Shown in pieces: positions 29,950 through 38,653 of a stretch of DNA of 64,000 nucleotides (positions are counted from its first letter, which is position 1; the number at the start of each line of letters is the position of its first letter). Source of the stretch: Zhengella mangrovi (lineage in GTDB: Bacteria > Pseudomonadota > Alphaproteobacteria > Rhizobiales > Rhizobiaceae); NCBI RefSeq assembly GCF_002727065.1, contig NZ_PDVP01000009.1, positions 62,001 through 126,000 of the forward strand. Reading direction: 5' to 3'. The position numbers and the translations under genes are program-made. Under the pieces are notes generated by a model that worked only from the letters and a program-made list of their open reading frames with translations, did no database searches and had not been told where the DNA came from.

Positions 29950-31251
29950 GTCATGCTCACCATGGGCGCGGCGGATCCGGCGGACCATCCACCAGACGAC
30001 GAATACCACGACCGGCACGCAGGCGGCGGTGACATATTCCGGTTTCAGCGCGTGGCCGAACAGGCTGACGCCCTTGGCGAGATAGCCGATGAGCCCGACG
30101 ACGTAGTAGGACACCGCCGCCACCGAAAGACCTTCCACCGTCTGCTGCAGGCGAAGCTGCAACTGGGCCCGCTTGTTCATGGAGTTGAGCAGGGCGCTGT
30201 TCTGGCGTTGCAGGTCCACCTCGACCCAGCTCCTGAGAAGGGTCGTGGCGCGGGCCAGCTTGCGCGACAGGTTGGCCTGGCGCTCCTCCACCGACCGGCA
30301 GGTGCGCATGGCCGGTGCCATCCGCCGTTTCAGGAACGCCGTCCACGTGTCGTAGCCCGGCACCGGCTGCTCGCCAATCGCCGACAGGCGCTCATTGACG
30401 ATGCCGTCATAGGCGCGGCTGGCCCCGAAACGGTAAAGGCTGGCCGCGGCATCGGCCTCCAGTTCGGAAGCCAGGTCGGTCAGTTCGGACAGCAGCGCCT
30501 GGCTGTCGGCATCGGCGCGGGCCCGCATTCGGTTGGTCACGTCGGCGAGGCGGTCCTCGATGCGGCGGATGCGCGGCGACAGTTCCTGCGCCAGCGGCAG
30601 GCCCAGCATGGCCAGCACGCGGTAGGTCTCGATCTCGATCAGGCGCTGGGCCAGTGCGCCGGCGCGCGCCGGGGTCAACCCCCTGTCCAGCACGAGAATG
30701 CGCGTCAGTCCGTCGCCATCCTGGCGGAAATCGGTGATCGCGGCTGCCTGGCCGTTCTCGACCAGGCTGAAACAGAGGCTGGCGGCGTCAAACCCGGCCA
30801 CCAGTTTCTCCGTGGTATCGGTCCACTTGCGGATATCGAGGCGGACACCGCCGATCGCCACGCCGGGCGCCGGGAAGGAGGCGCCGAAGGGCGGGTCTTC
30901 CACGGGACGGCCCGTTTCAGGCGACAGCGGACCATTCCAGAGATAGGTGGAGAACTCGGTGTGCCGCTCCCAGCGGAGCGCACCCTTGCCGCGCAGGATC
31001 GTATGGTGGCGGGCGCCGCGATCGGGCGGTGCGACGCCGTTGGCGCGCGACAGTTCGGCCAGAACGGCATGGTCGACCGTGGTCCCGCCCTCGGTCATGA
31101 AGGACAGCTGGATCAGGCAGTGCGGCGTTTCGACCAGCGGCGCCGGGCGGGCATGAACCTCGCCCAGCGCGGCCGCGCGGCCCGGGTGCACCGGGAAGCC
31201 CAGAACGGTTGCCGCGAGCGAGCGATGCGGGTGCTCAGCGCCAGATGTCAT
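29947..31251 (-). CDS. DUF3422-family membrane-anchored protein
   Basis: A 434-residue protein starting at the ATG at 31251, which has AGGAGG upstream. The N-terminal half begins PHRSLAATVLGFPVHPGRAAALGEVHARP, the family's typical start. A long charged, coiled-coil-like region (about residues 240-365) follows, and the C-terminus has two membrane helices (YYVVGLIGYLAKGV and AACVPVVVFVVWWMV) before a short basic tail. The function is unknown. It lies between the glc and lut systems and is divergent from the FadR-type regulator. Its stop lies at the end of a 56-bp tandem array. Confidence 0.88.
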   Translation of the reverse strand: MTSGAEHPHRSLAATVLGFPVHPGRAAALGEVHARPAPLVETPHCLIQLSFMTEGGTTVDHAVLAELSRANGVAPPDRGARHHTILRGKGALRWERHTEFSTYLWNGPLSPETGRPVEDPPFGASFPAPGVAIGGVRLDIRKWTDTTEKLVAGFDAASLCFSLVENGQAAAITDFRQDGDGLTRILVLDRGLTPARAGALAQRLIEIETYRVLAMLGLPLAQELSPRIRRIEDRLADVTNRMRARADADSQALLSELTDLASELEADAAASLYRFGASRAYDGIVNERLSAIGEQPVPGYDTWTAFLKRRMAPAMRTCRSVEERQANLSRKLARATTLLRSWVEVDLQRQNSALLNSMNKRAQLQLRLQQTVEGLSVAAVSYYVVGLIGYLAKGVSLFGHALKPEYVTAACVPVVVFVVWWMVRRIRRAHGEHD

Positions 31252-31399
31252 TCGCCATTTCCCTCCTGCCGGCCCGCCCGTCCGGCGGCGTCTGTTTCCG
31301 GACTGAGACAGGCATGGGGTGGGAACCGGGAATTGGCAAGCCCCCAATCCATGCCCCTGCGCGACACGGCAAAAGCGGATTGCCGACAAAAGCGGCGGA

Positions 31400-31424
31400 A
31401 ACTGGATAAACAAATTGACCAGTT
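31400..31424. promoter_or_regulatory. Putative FadR-family operator before the lut regulator
   Basis: The inverted repeat AACTGG-N13-CCAGTT contains TTGACCAGTT, the reverse complement of the AACTGGTCAA found before glcD. It lies 55 bp upstream of the regulator start, in the divergent gap with the DUF3422 gene. Consistent with autoregulation. Confidence 0.55.
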
Positions 31425-31478
31425 CCGCCACGTGACGATAGAATCGCGCGAAAATGCCGCAGGGATGGACAACGCGCC

Positions 31479-32261
31479 TTGAACGAGATCTTTTCCAGGA
31501 TCGAACATTCGCGAACTGCAGACGAGGTCGTCGAGCAGATCGAGGTCCTGATCCTTGAAGGCATCCTGCGCGTGGGCGACAAGCTGCCGGGCGAACGGGA
31601 ACTGGCGCGACAGTTCGAGGTCTCGCGCCCGATCCTGCGCGACGCGCTGAAGGTGCTGGAGTCGCGCGGGCTCCTGGTGACGCGTCACGGCGGCGGCACC
31701 TACGTGGCCGACGTCATCGGCCAGGTGTTCACCAAGCCGGTGATGGAGCTGATTTCAAAGCACCGCAAGGCAACGGCGGACTACCTGGAGTACCGGCGCG
31801 AGATCGAGGGCGTGGCAGCCGAATATGCCACGCGGCGCGCGACGGACGACGACAAGGCGCTGCTGACCCGCATCATCGAGCGGATGAAGGCCGCCCACCA
31901 GAAGGACGACTTCGAGGAAGAAGCGGCCATCGACGTGGAATTCCACAATGCCATCGGCGAATGCGCGCACAACATCATTCTCCTGCACACGCTGCGCTCG
32001 TGCTACCGCCTGCTGCTCGACGGCGTTTTCTACAACCGCGCCATGATCTACAATTTTCCCGGCGCACGGGAGAAGCTGCTGGAACAGCACCTGGCGATCT
32101 ACGATGCCGTGATGAGCGGCGACCCGGCGGCGGCACGCGCCGCGGCGGAAGCGCACATGGCCTATGTAGAGCATTCCATGCGCGACGCGGAGCGCACCGT
32201 CGACTGGCAGCGCATTTCCCGCTTGCGCCTGCGCCAGCGCACCGAAACATCCATCGAGTAA
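31479..32261 (+). CDS. FadR/GntR-family regulator (LldR/GlcC-like)
   Basis: A 260-residue repressor-type regulator. The N-terminal winged HTH has LILEGILRVGDKLPGERELARQFEVSRP and LRDALKVLESRGLL. The all-helical FCD effector domain has metal-site residues in the E-x3-D-x3-H pattern (EAAIDVEFHNAIGECAHN), typical of regulators sensing lactate, glycolate or pyruvate. The start is a TTG; no ATG or GTG is available before the HTH. It precedes lutABC by 16 bp and probably controls it. The shared operator motif suggests it may also act on glcDEF. Confidence 0.9.
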   Translation: MNEIFSRIEHSRTADEVVEQIEVLILEGILRVGDKLPGERELARQFEVSRPILRDALKVLESRGLLVTRHGGGTYVADVIGQVFTKPVMELISKHRKATADYLEYRREIEGVAAEYATRRATDDDKALLTRIIERMKAAHQKDDFEEEAAIDVEFHNAIGECAHNIILLHTLRSCYRLLLDGVFYNRAMIYNFPGAREKLLEQHLAIYDAVMSGDPAAARAAAEAHMAYVEHSMRDAERTVDWQRISRLRLRQRTETSIE

Positions 32262-32277
32262 CCCGAAAGCCCGTTTC

Positions 32278-33045
32278 ATGCCCGAGAGTTCCCCTCCCCG
32301 CGTCGGCCTGTTCGTGACCTGCCTGGTCGACCTGTTCCGGCCCGCCGTCGGTTTCGCCGCCATCAAGCTGATGGAGGACGCGGGCTGCCGTGTGGACGTG
32401 CCGCGGGCGCAGACCTGCTGCGGCCAGCCGGCCTACAATTCCGGCGACCGCGCCGACACGCGTGCCATCGCCGAGCAGACCATCCGCGCGTTCGAGGACT
32501 TCGACTACGTCGTCGCCCCCTCCGGTTCCTGCGCCTCCATGCTGAAGAAGCACTACCCCGGGCTTTTCGCCGGCGACAAGGCATGGGAGGAGCGCGCCAC
32601 GGCCTTCTCCGCCAAGTGCCACGAACTGGTCAGCTTCCTGACCGACGTGCTGGGGCTGGACAGCGTGACGGCCCGGCTGGACGCGGTGGCCACCTATCAT
32701 GACAGCTGTTCCGGCCTGCGCGAACTGGGTGTCCAGGCGCAGCCGCGCAAGCTGCTGGCCAGCGTGGACGGGCTGACGGTCAGCGAGATGCGCGACCCGG
32801 ACGTCTGCTGCGGCTTCGGCGGCACGTTCTGCGTCAAGTATCCCGACATTTCCAACGCCATCGTCGAGCGCAAGACCGCCGACATCACATCCACGGGCGC
32901 CTCGCTGCTGCTGGCCGGCGATCTCGGCTGCCTGATGAACATGGCCGGCAAGCTGAAACGCGAGGGCGCGGCGGTGGACGTGCGCCACGTGGCGGAAGTG
33001 CTGGCCGGCATGACCGATACGCCACCGATTGCCGGGAAGGGCTGA
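32278..33045 (+). CDS. lutA: L-lactate utilisation protein LutA (CCG-domain Fe-S protein)
   Basis: Part of the LutABC complex that oxidises L-lactate to pyruvate. The 255-residue protein has two CCG domains: RAQTCCGQPAYNSGD (near residue 43) and DPDVCCGFGGTFCVKYPDIS (near residue 178). These cysteine clusters bind an Fe-S centre. The gene follows the FadR-type regulator by 16 bp and is four bases ahead of lutB. Confidence 0.94.
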   Translation: MPESSPPRVGLFVTCLVDLFRPAVGFAAIKLMEDAGCRVDVPRAQTCCGQPAYNSGDRADTRAIAEQTIRAFEDFDYVVAPSGSCASMLKKHYPGLFAGDKAWEERATAFSAKCHELVSFLTDVLGLDSVTARLDAVATYHDSCSGLRELGVQAQPRKLLASVDGLTVSEMRDPDVCCGFGGTFCVKYPDISNAIVERKTADITSTGASLLLAGDLGCLMNMAGKLKREGAAVDVRHVAEVLAGMTDTPPIAGKG

Positions 33046-33049
33046 CCCC

Positions 33050-34486
33050 ATGCAGATCACCTCTCCGACCTTCAAGAAGAACGCCCGCGCGGCGCTGGAT
33101 GACCGCCAGTTGCAGCGCGCGCTCGGCAACGTGCGCTCCGGCTTCATCGAGAAGCGCGCCCAGGCCGCGGCCGGACTGCCGGAATTCGAGGAATTGCGTG
33201 ACCGGGCGCGCGACATCAAGAACCACACGCTCGCGCATCTCGACCTCTACCTGGAAGCTTATGAAAATGCAGTGGCCGAAGCCGGCGGCAAGGTGCACTG
33301 GGCGCAGACGGCAGCGGATGCGCGCGGCATCGTGCTCGACATCTGCCGGCGGGCCGGCGCGCGCACGGTGACCAAGGGCAAGTCGATGATCACCGAGGAG
33401 ATCGGCCTCAACGAATTCCTGGAGTATTCGGGAATCGAGCCGGTCGAAACGGATCTCGGCGAATACATCATCCAGTTGCGCGGGGAACATCCGAGCCACA
33501 TCATCGCGCCGGCCGTGCATGTCAACAAGGACCAGGTGGAAGAGGATTTCCGCCGCGTTCACACCCACCTGCCGCCGTCCCGCGACCTGTCGGAGCCGGA
33601 GGACCTGCTGGGCGAGGCCCGGCGCGTGCTGCGCTCGCGCTATTTCGAGGCCGATGTCGGCATCACGGGCGCCAATTTCCTGGTGGCCGAAACCGGGTCC
33701 TCGATCATCGTGACCAACGAGGGCAACGGCGACCTGACCCAGACGCTGGGCAAGGTCCACATCGTCATGGCCTCCATCGAGAAGGTGGTGCCGACGCTGG
33801 AGGACGTGTCGCAGATCCTGCGCGTACTGGCGCGCTCGGCGACAGGCCAGGAGATGAGCGTCTACACCACGCTGTCGACCGGGCCGCGGCGCGAGAAGGA
33901 CCCCGACGGGCCGGACGAGTACCACGTCGTTCTGCTCGACAACGGGCGCTCGTCCATGCTCGGCACGGAATTCCAGGAGATGCTGCGCTGCATTCGCTGT
34001 GGCGCCTGCATGAACCACTGCCCCGTCTATCACACGGTCGGCGGCCATGCGTACGGCTGGGTCTATCCCGGGCCGATGGGCGCGGTGCTGACGCCGTCGC
34101 TGGTGGGCGTCGACAAGTCCGGCCACCTGCCCAATGCCTCGACCTTCTGCGGCCGCTGCGAGGCTGTCTGCCCGATGCGCATCCCGCTGCCCAAGATGAT
34201 GCGGCACTGGCGGGAGCGGGAGTTCGAACGCGGGCTGAACCCGGCGACGCAGCGCTATGGCCTGAAGGGCTGGGCGTTCTTCGCCAAGCGGCCGCGGCTC
34301 TACCGTTTCGCCACGTCGATGGCGATCCCGATCCTGTCGGCCTTCGGCGGCGCGAAGCGGCGCTTTTCCTGGCTGCCGCTCGCCGGCGGCTGGACGAAGC
34401 ACCGGGAATTGCCGGCACCGGAATCGCGGACCTTCATGCAGCAATGGGCGCAGCGCGAAGCGCTGAAGCAGGAGGCACGGCCATGA
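33050..34486 (+). CDS. lutB: L-lactate utilisation protein LutB (4Fe-4S protein)
   Basis: The large iron-sulfur subunit of LutABC, 478 residues. The N-terminal LUD domain has GVTG-like NFLVAETGSSIIVTNEGN. Two ferredoxin motifs follow: CIRCGACMNHCPVYH (near residue 313) and CGRCEAVCPMRIPL (near residue 367). The ATG at 33050 has GGGAAGGG upstream. Its stop overlaps the lutC start (ATGA). Confidence 0.95.
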   Translation: MQITSPTFKKNARAALDDRQLQRALGNVRSGFIEKRAQAAAGLPEFEELRDRARDIKNHTLAHLDLYLEAYENAVAEAGGKVHWAQTAADARGIVLDICRRAGARTVTKGKSMITEEIGLNEFLEYSGIEPVETDLGEYIIQLRGEHPSHIIAPAVHVNKDQVEEDFRRVHTHLPPSRDLSEPEDLLGEARRVLRSRYFEADVGITGANFLVAETGSSIIVTNEGNGDLTQTLGKVHIVMASIEKVVPTLEDVSQILRVLARSATGQEMSVYTTLSTGPRREKDPDGPDEYHVVLLDNGRSSMLGTEFQEMLRCIRCGACMNHCPVYHTVGGHAYGWVYPGPMGAVLTPSLVGVDKSGHLPNASTFCGRCEAVCPMRIPLPKMMRHWREREFERGLNPATQRYGLKGWAFFAKRPRLYRFATSMAIPILSAFGGAKRRFSWLPLAGGWTKHRELPAPESRTFMQQWAQREALKQEARP

Positions 34487-35163
34487 GCGCGCGCGACGCC
34501 ATTCTCAAGCGGATCCGCGCCCAGGCCACGGCCGGCAGCGGCCGCGGCGACCGGGCGAAAGCCGTCGCGGACCGGCTGGCCAAGCATCCCCACGGGGTCA
34601 TCCCGCAGCGCGGCCAGCTCGAACCGGCCGAACGGGTCAAGCTGTTCATCGCGAAGGCCGAAGGCGTGCAGGCGACCGTGCAGAGCGTGAAGTCGGGCGA
34701 TGACGTGCCGAAGGCCGTGGCGACCTACCTGCGCTCGCGCAACCTGCCGGCCTCCATCCGGATCGGCGGCGACAAGCGGCTGAAGGCCATGCCTTGGGAC
34801 AAGCAGAAGGCGCTGGAGGTCAAGACCGGCCCTTCCGACGGCGACGACCTGGCGGGTGTCAGTCACGGCCTTTGCGGCATCGCCGAAACGGGAACGCTGA
34901 TGCTGACCTCGGGGCCGGACAATCCGACGACGATCAACTTCCTGCCGGAGCACCACATCGTGGTGGTCGATGCCGCCGATGTCGAGGGAACGCTGGAAGA
35001 TGCCTTTGCCCGGCTGCGCAAGGCGTCCAGGCGCAAGGGCATGCCGCGGGCGGTCAACCTGGTCACCGGTCCGTCGCGGTCCGGCGACGTGGAACAGAAG
35101 ATCATCCTGGGCGCTCATGGCCCGAAGGCGCTGCACATTCTCGTCGTCGGCAAGGCCAAGTGA
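34483..35163 (+). CDS. lutC: L-lactate utilisation protein LutC
   Basis: The third subunit of LutABC: a 226-residue LUD-domain protein with VSHGLCGIAETGTLMLTSG and a C-terminal PRAVNLVTGPSRSGDVEQKIILGAHGP, where family members conserve the SRTADIE-like motif. AGGAGG lies upstream of the ATG. It overlaps lutB by 4 bp and the phosphatase gene downstream by 4 bp (GTGA). Confidence 0.94.
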   Translation: MSARDAILKRIRAQATAGSGRGDRAKAVADRLAKHPHGVIPQRGQLEPAERVKLFIAKAEGVQATVQSVKSGDDVPKAVATYLRSRNLPASIRIGGDKRLKAMPWDKQKALEVKTGPSDGDDLAGVSHGLCGIAETGTLMLTSGPDNPTTINFLPEHHIVVVDAADVEGTLEDAFARLRKASRRKGMPRAVNLVTGPSRSGDVEQKIILGAHGPKALHILVVGKAK

Positions 35164-35900
35164 CCGATTCGGTCGGACTGGCGCTAGGCGATGCCGCGGC
35201 GCCGCCGGGCATGCGGCTCTATGCGATCGGCGATGTTCATGGCCGGCTCGACCTGCTTTCAGGCCTGTATCGCCGGATCCGGGCGGAGATCGAGCATGAC
35301 CGGCCAGCGGACTGGCGCATCATCCACCTCGGCGATTACATCGATCGCGGGCCCAATTCCCGTGGCGTGCTGGATTTCCTGATCGACCTGACCGGATCCG
35401 ACCGGCGGATTGTCGCGCTGGCCGGCAATCACGATCTCGGTCTGCCGTGGTTCCTGTCGGACCCGCGCCACAACACGCTGTTCACCCGCCACGGCGGCGC
35501 GGCGACCGCGGCCTCTTACGGGGTGACGGCCGACTTCGCCGACAACGCGGCGGCACGCGAGACCGCGCGCCGGCTCCAGGCCGCCATACCCGAGGCGCAT
35601 ACGCGCTTCCTGCTCGACCTGCCGCTCTCGGTTTCCTTCGGAGATTTCTTCTTCTGCCACGCCGGAATCCGGCCCGGTACCGCGCTGGATGCCCAGGACC
35701 GCCAGGACCTGATCTGGATTCGCGACGAATTCCTGGACTGGACCGGCCTGCACCCGAAGGTGATCGTCCATGGCCACACGCCGCGGGAAGACCCCGAACG
35801 CCGCGCGAACAGGATCAACATCGACACCGGCGCCTTCAAGACGGGGCGCCTGACGGCGGTTGCCATCGATGGCCGGGGAATACGGTTCCTGCAGACCTGA
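35160..35900 (+). CDS. Metallophosphoesterase (serine/threonine phosphatase or ApaH-like)
   Basis: A 246-residue calcineurin-type phosphatase. The dinuclear metal-site motifs are GDVHGR (24-29), GDYIDRG (58-64) and GNHD (89-92), followed by FCHAGIRPG and VIVHGHTP. This is the PrpA/ApaH subgroup seen in many rhizobia, and its substrate (phosphoprotein or dinucleoside polyphosphate) is not clear from sequence. The GTG at 35160 overlaps the lutC stop, so it is translated with the lut operon. An internal ATG at 35211 lacks a ribosome site. Confidence 0.88.
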   Translation: MTDSVGLALGDAAAPPGMRLYAIGDVHGRLDLLSGLYRRIRAEIEHDRPADWRIIHLGDYIDRGPNSRGVLDFLIDLTGSDRRIVALAGNHDLGLPWFLSDPRHNTLFTRHGGAATAASYGVTADFADNAAARETARRLQAAIPEAHTRFLLDLPLSVSFGDFFFCHAGIRPGTALDAQDRQDLIWIRDEFLDWTGLHPKVIVHGHTPREDPERRANRINIDTGAFKTGRLTAVAIDGRGIRFLQT

Positions 35901-35978
35901 TCGGCGCATAGCCGACAATGGCAAGCGACTTCGCCGCCGTGTCATGGCGCGTCGAAAGCCCAGCGAAATTCAGGAGGT

Positions 35979-36128
35979 TCAGTTCTTGAGCGCGACGATC
36001 CCGTAGCCGTCGTGTGCATGGACGTTCATGCGTCCGGCCGCGGCATCGCTGGCGTAAAACCCAATGCCCCACATGGCGACTGCGGTCAGCATAAAGACGG
36101 AAAGAAGTGTTGCTTTCACGGGATTCAT
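35979..36128 (-). CDS. Possible small single-pass membrane protein
   Basis: A 49-residue frame with one hydrophobic segment (LLSVFMLTAVAMWGIGFYAS, about residues 9-28) and a short polar tail (MNVHAHDGYGIVALKN). A poor ribosome site precedes the ATG at 36128, with a GAG touching the start. No family is recognised. The region converges on the phosphatase gene. It could be noncoding. Confidence 0.4.
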   Translation of the reverse strand: MNPVKATLLSVFMLTAVAMWGIGFYASDAAAGRMNVHAHDGYGIVALKN

Positions 36129-36436
36129 CTCGATTTGCTTTCCGTAATACGTACGCCAAACAAGGTTACCATTCGGTTGCCACAACAACACGATGGTCTA
36201 AAGATTTGTTCCAAATTCTTTCGGCAGGCGCTCCCTGCCCCGACGCGGCTGGCTTATGTCATTAACCGACCGATTACCAGTTGTCTGTGACGGACTCCAC
36301 ACAGAAGGCGCGCCGTGTTGCATCGCGGCAACTTTTCACCTTTTTCTAACCAAGTGCGGCGGCCAGAAACCGCATTGACAGGCCCGGGGCCGGCGGGCCT
36401 AGCTTTCGACTTCGAAACGCGCACCGGAGCACCGCC
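36129..36436. other. Intergenic region, 308 bp
   Basis: The left half is A/T-rich compared with its surroundings and may hold the promoter of the small minus-strand frame. The right half holds a candidate promoter for the LysE gene. No RNA gene or riboswitch was recognised. Confidence 0.5.
36375..36403 (+). promoter_or_regulatory. Candidate promoter of the LysE-family gene
   Basis: TTGACA at 36375-36380 is a perfect -35; the -10 position 17 bp later reads CCTAGC, a weak match. It is 34 bp before the ATG. Confidence 0.45.
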
Positions 36437-37081
36437 ATGTCCCTTCCCGTCGATCTCCCGGTCCTTGCCGCCTTTTGCGCGGCCTCCATGGCCCTGCTCA
36501 TCATTCCCGGGCCGACCATCATCATGGTGGTGGCGCAGGCACTGGCCCACGGGCGCCGCGTCGCCCTGGCCAGCGTCGCCGGGGTGGCACTGGGCGATTT
36601 CATCGCCGCCAGCCTTTCTCTCGTCGGCGTCGGCACCATCCTGGCCGCCTCGGCCACGGCGTTCACCATCGTCAAGTGGATCGGCGCGGCCTACCTGGTC
36701 TGGATCGGCATCAAGATGTGGCGGTCGCCGGTGTCACCCGTCCTCGTCGGACCGGCAGAACCGGGGGGCGCAACGGCCCGCTGGCCGGTGTTCCGCGACG
36801 CCTTCCTCGTCACCCTGTTCAACCCGAAGGGCATCGTCTTCTTTCTCGCCTTCGTGCCGCAGTTCATCACGCCGGCGCACGACTTCGCCTCCCAGGCCCT
36901 GGTGTTCGTGATCGTCTTCACCGCGCTCGGTATCGTCAACGCGGCCGCCTACGCCGCGCTCGCCGGCACGGCACGGCAGGTCATCCGCCGCCCGCGGGTG
37001 CTCCGGGCCGCGACGCGGACGGGGGCGGGCTTCCTGATCTCGGCCGGGCTTGCCTCGCTGATGGTTCGCCGGGCGGTCTGA
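36437..37081 (+). CDS. LysE/RhtB-family amino-acid exporter
   Basis: A 214-residue inner-membrane protein with about six membrane helices and the family signature GPTIIMVVAQALAHGRRVALASVAGVALGD near the N-terminus. The later FLVTLFNPKGIVFFLAFVPQF is also typical. It probably exports an amino acid or a homoserine-like compound; the substrate cannot be predicted. The next gene starts four bases after its stop. Confidence 0.93.
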   Translation: MSLPVDLPVLAAFCAASMALLIIPGPTIIMVVAQALAHGRRVALASVAGVALGDFIAASLSLVGVGTILAASATAFTIVKWIGAAYLVWIGIKMWRSPVSPVLVGPAEPGGATARWPVFRDAFLVTLFNPKGIVFFLAFVPQFITPAHDFASQALVFVIVFTALGIVNAAAYAALAGTARQVIRRPRVLRAATRTGAGFLISAGLASLMVRRAV

Positions 37082-37084
37082 TCC

Positions 37085-37735
37085 ATGGCGCTGCAAAACC
37101 GGGTCGACCCTTTCGGCGTGCTGTTCGCGGATGCGGCGCGCGGGCTTTTCACCGGCAACCGCGGGATCATCCACGATCCGGATACGAAGACGCTGCTCGG
37201 CAATCGCTGGACCACCAAGGCCTGGATCTGCTGCAGCCTCGACTACAAGGGCCGGCGGCGGGACGTCTGGGGGCGCAACGGCCCGGAGGGCGCGGCTGGC
37301 TGGACCGAGTTGTTCTTCGCCGACGAGGTGACCGCGCTGGCCGCCGGCCACCGGCCCTGCTTTTTCTGCCGCCGCGCGGATGCGGAGGCCTTCCAGGCCG
37401 CCTTTGCGCAGGGAAGCGGCCAGGAGATAATGCCGGCGCCCGAGATGGACGCCATCCTGCACGGGGAACGGCGGCTTTCGATGGCCGGCGAGCCGCAACG
37501 CCTCTCCCCCATCGACCTGCCCGGACTGCCGGACGGCACCATGGTCGAGGCCGGCGGAACAGCCTATGCCCTGCGGGAACGCCGCGCACTGGCCTGGCGG
37601 CCGGACGGTTACGGCTCGCCGGCCGCACTCTCGGACCTGATGCGCGCACCGGTGACGCTGATCACGCCGCGCGCGACGGTATCCGCCCTCAGAAACGGAT
37701 ACCAGCCGGTCTGGCGCGGGGATCCGGCGGCATGA
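37085..37735 (+). CDS. Conserved protein of unknown function
   Basis: A 216-residue soluble protein with no signal peptide or membrane segment. The N-terminal half has many motif-like stretches, including [39 protein letters not shown] and [29 protein letters not shown]. Paired cysteines (CC and CFFC) could bind a metal. I recall similar uncharacterised proteins in other alphaproteobacteria, but no function is known to me. It follows the LysE gene by three bases and precedes rsmE by about 50 bp. Confidence 0.8.
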   Translation: MALQNRVDPFGVLFADAARGLFTGNRGIIHDPDTKTLLGNRWTTKAWICCSLDYKGRRRDVWGRNGPEGAAGWTELFFADEVTALAAGHRPCFFCRRADAEAFQAAFAQGSGQEIMPAPEMDAILHGERRLSMAGEPQRLSPIDLPGLPDGTMVEAGGTAYALRERRALAWRPDGYGSPAALSDLMRAPVTLITPRATVSALRNGYQPVWRGDPAA

Positions 37736-37784
37736 AACGTCCCGCCCCTTGACCTCTCTGACGGCCTCGGCCATCCCTTCTGCC

Positions 37785-38522
37785 ATGCGCGCCAATTACA
37801 AGCTTCCCCGCCTCTTCCTCGACTCCGCCATGGCTGGCGGCATCGTGATCGAGGCCGATTCGCAGCAATCGAACTACCTTCTGAACGTGCTGCGGCTTGA
37901 CGACGGCGCCGAACTGCTGGTCTTCAACGGTCGCGAAGGCGAGTGGCTGGCGCATGTCACCCGCGCGGGCAAGAAGAAGGCTGCCATCACGATTGCCGTC
38001 CAGACCCGGCCGCAGCCCGATGCCGCCGACCTCGTCTACTGTTTCGCGCCGCTGAAGGCCGGCCGCCTGGACTACATGGTGCAGAAGGCCGTCGAGATGG
38101 GTGCGGGCGTGCTGCAACCGGTGCTGACCCAGCATACGCAGGTCCACAAGCTTGGGCTGGACCGCATGCGCGCCAACGCCATGGAAGCGGCGGAACAATG
38201 CGGCATCCTGGCCATTCCCAACGTGCGCGAACCGGTGAAGCTCGACCGCCTGCTGGCGACGTGGGAGGCGGGCCGGCGGCTCGTGTTCTGCGACGAGGGC
38301 GCAGACAGCGACAACCCGCTGCCCATTCTCGCCGCGATCGACGAAACCAGGCTGGGCCTGCTGATCGGACCGGAGGGCGGCTTTTCCGAGGACGAGCGGC
38401 GCCAGCTTCACGCGCTTGATTTCGTGACCGCCATCCCGCTGGGCCCCCGCATCCTGCGCGCCGACACGGCGGCCGTGGCCGCGCTGGCCGTGTTGCAGGC
38501 CGCCCGCGGCGACTGGAGATGA
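37785..38522 (+). CDS. rsmE: 16S rRNA (uracil-1498-N3)-methyltransferase
   Basis: Methylates U1498 of 16S rRNA. The 245-residue protein has the N-terminal PUA-like RNA-binding part and a C-terminal SPOUT trefoil knot with [14 protein letters not shown] and [16 protein letters not shown], the SAM-binding signature. The ATG at 37785 fits the family start; an upstream in-frame TTG at 37749 would add an atypical tail. Confidence 0.95.
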   Translation: MRANYKLPRLFLDSAMAGGIVIEADSQQSNYLLNVLRLDDGAELLVFNGREGEWLAHVTRAGKKKAAITIAVQTRPQPDAADLVYCFAPLKAGRLDYMVQKAVEMGAGVLQPVLTQHTQVHKLGLDRMRANAMEAAEQCGILAIPNVREPVKLDRLLATWEAGRRLVFCDEGADSDNPLPILAAIDETRLGLLIGPEGGFSEDERRQLHALDFVTAIPLGPRILRADTAAVAALAVLQAARGDWR

Positions 38523-38653
38523 GCCACATCAATTCCTGTTGACGCCACGTTCAGGACTTTTCGCTTGATCGGTGCGGCAGTTCTCGTCCATTGATGCCGC
38601 GCCAAGACGCGGCGCGCCCGCGACCGTGCGGCACGAGTGAAGGATTGCGTTTC

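Noticed and set aside
29564..30035. Small frames coding repeats such as FSGSCRRPRSRNCGLG
   Set aside because: They are translations of the 56-bp tandem array; 56 is not a multiple of 3, so the peptide pattern shifts between units, and no ribosome site is present.
34794..35160. Long upstream extension of the phosphatase gene
   Set aside because: It overlaps lutC entirely in another frame; the GTG at 35160 gives the normal phosphatase length and overlaps the lutC stop.
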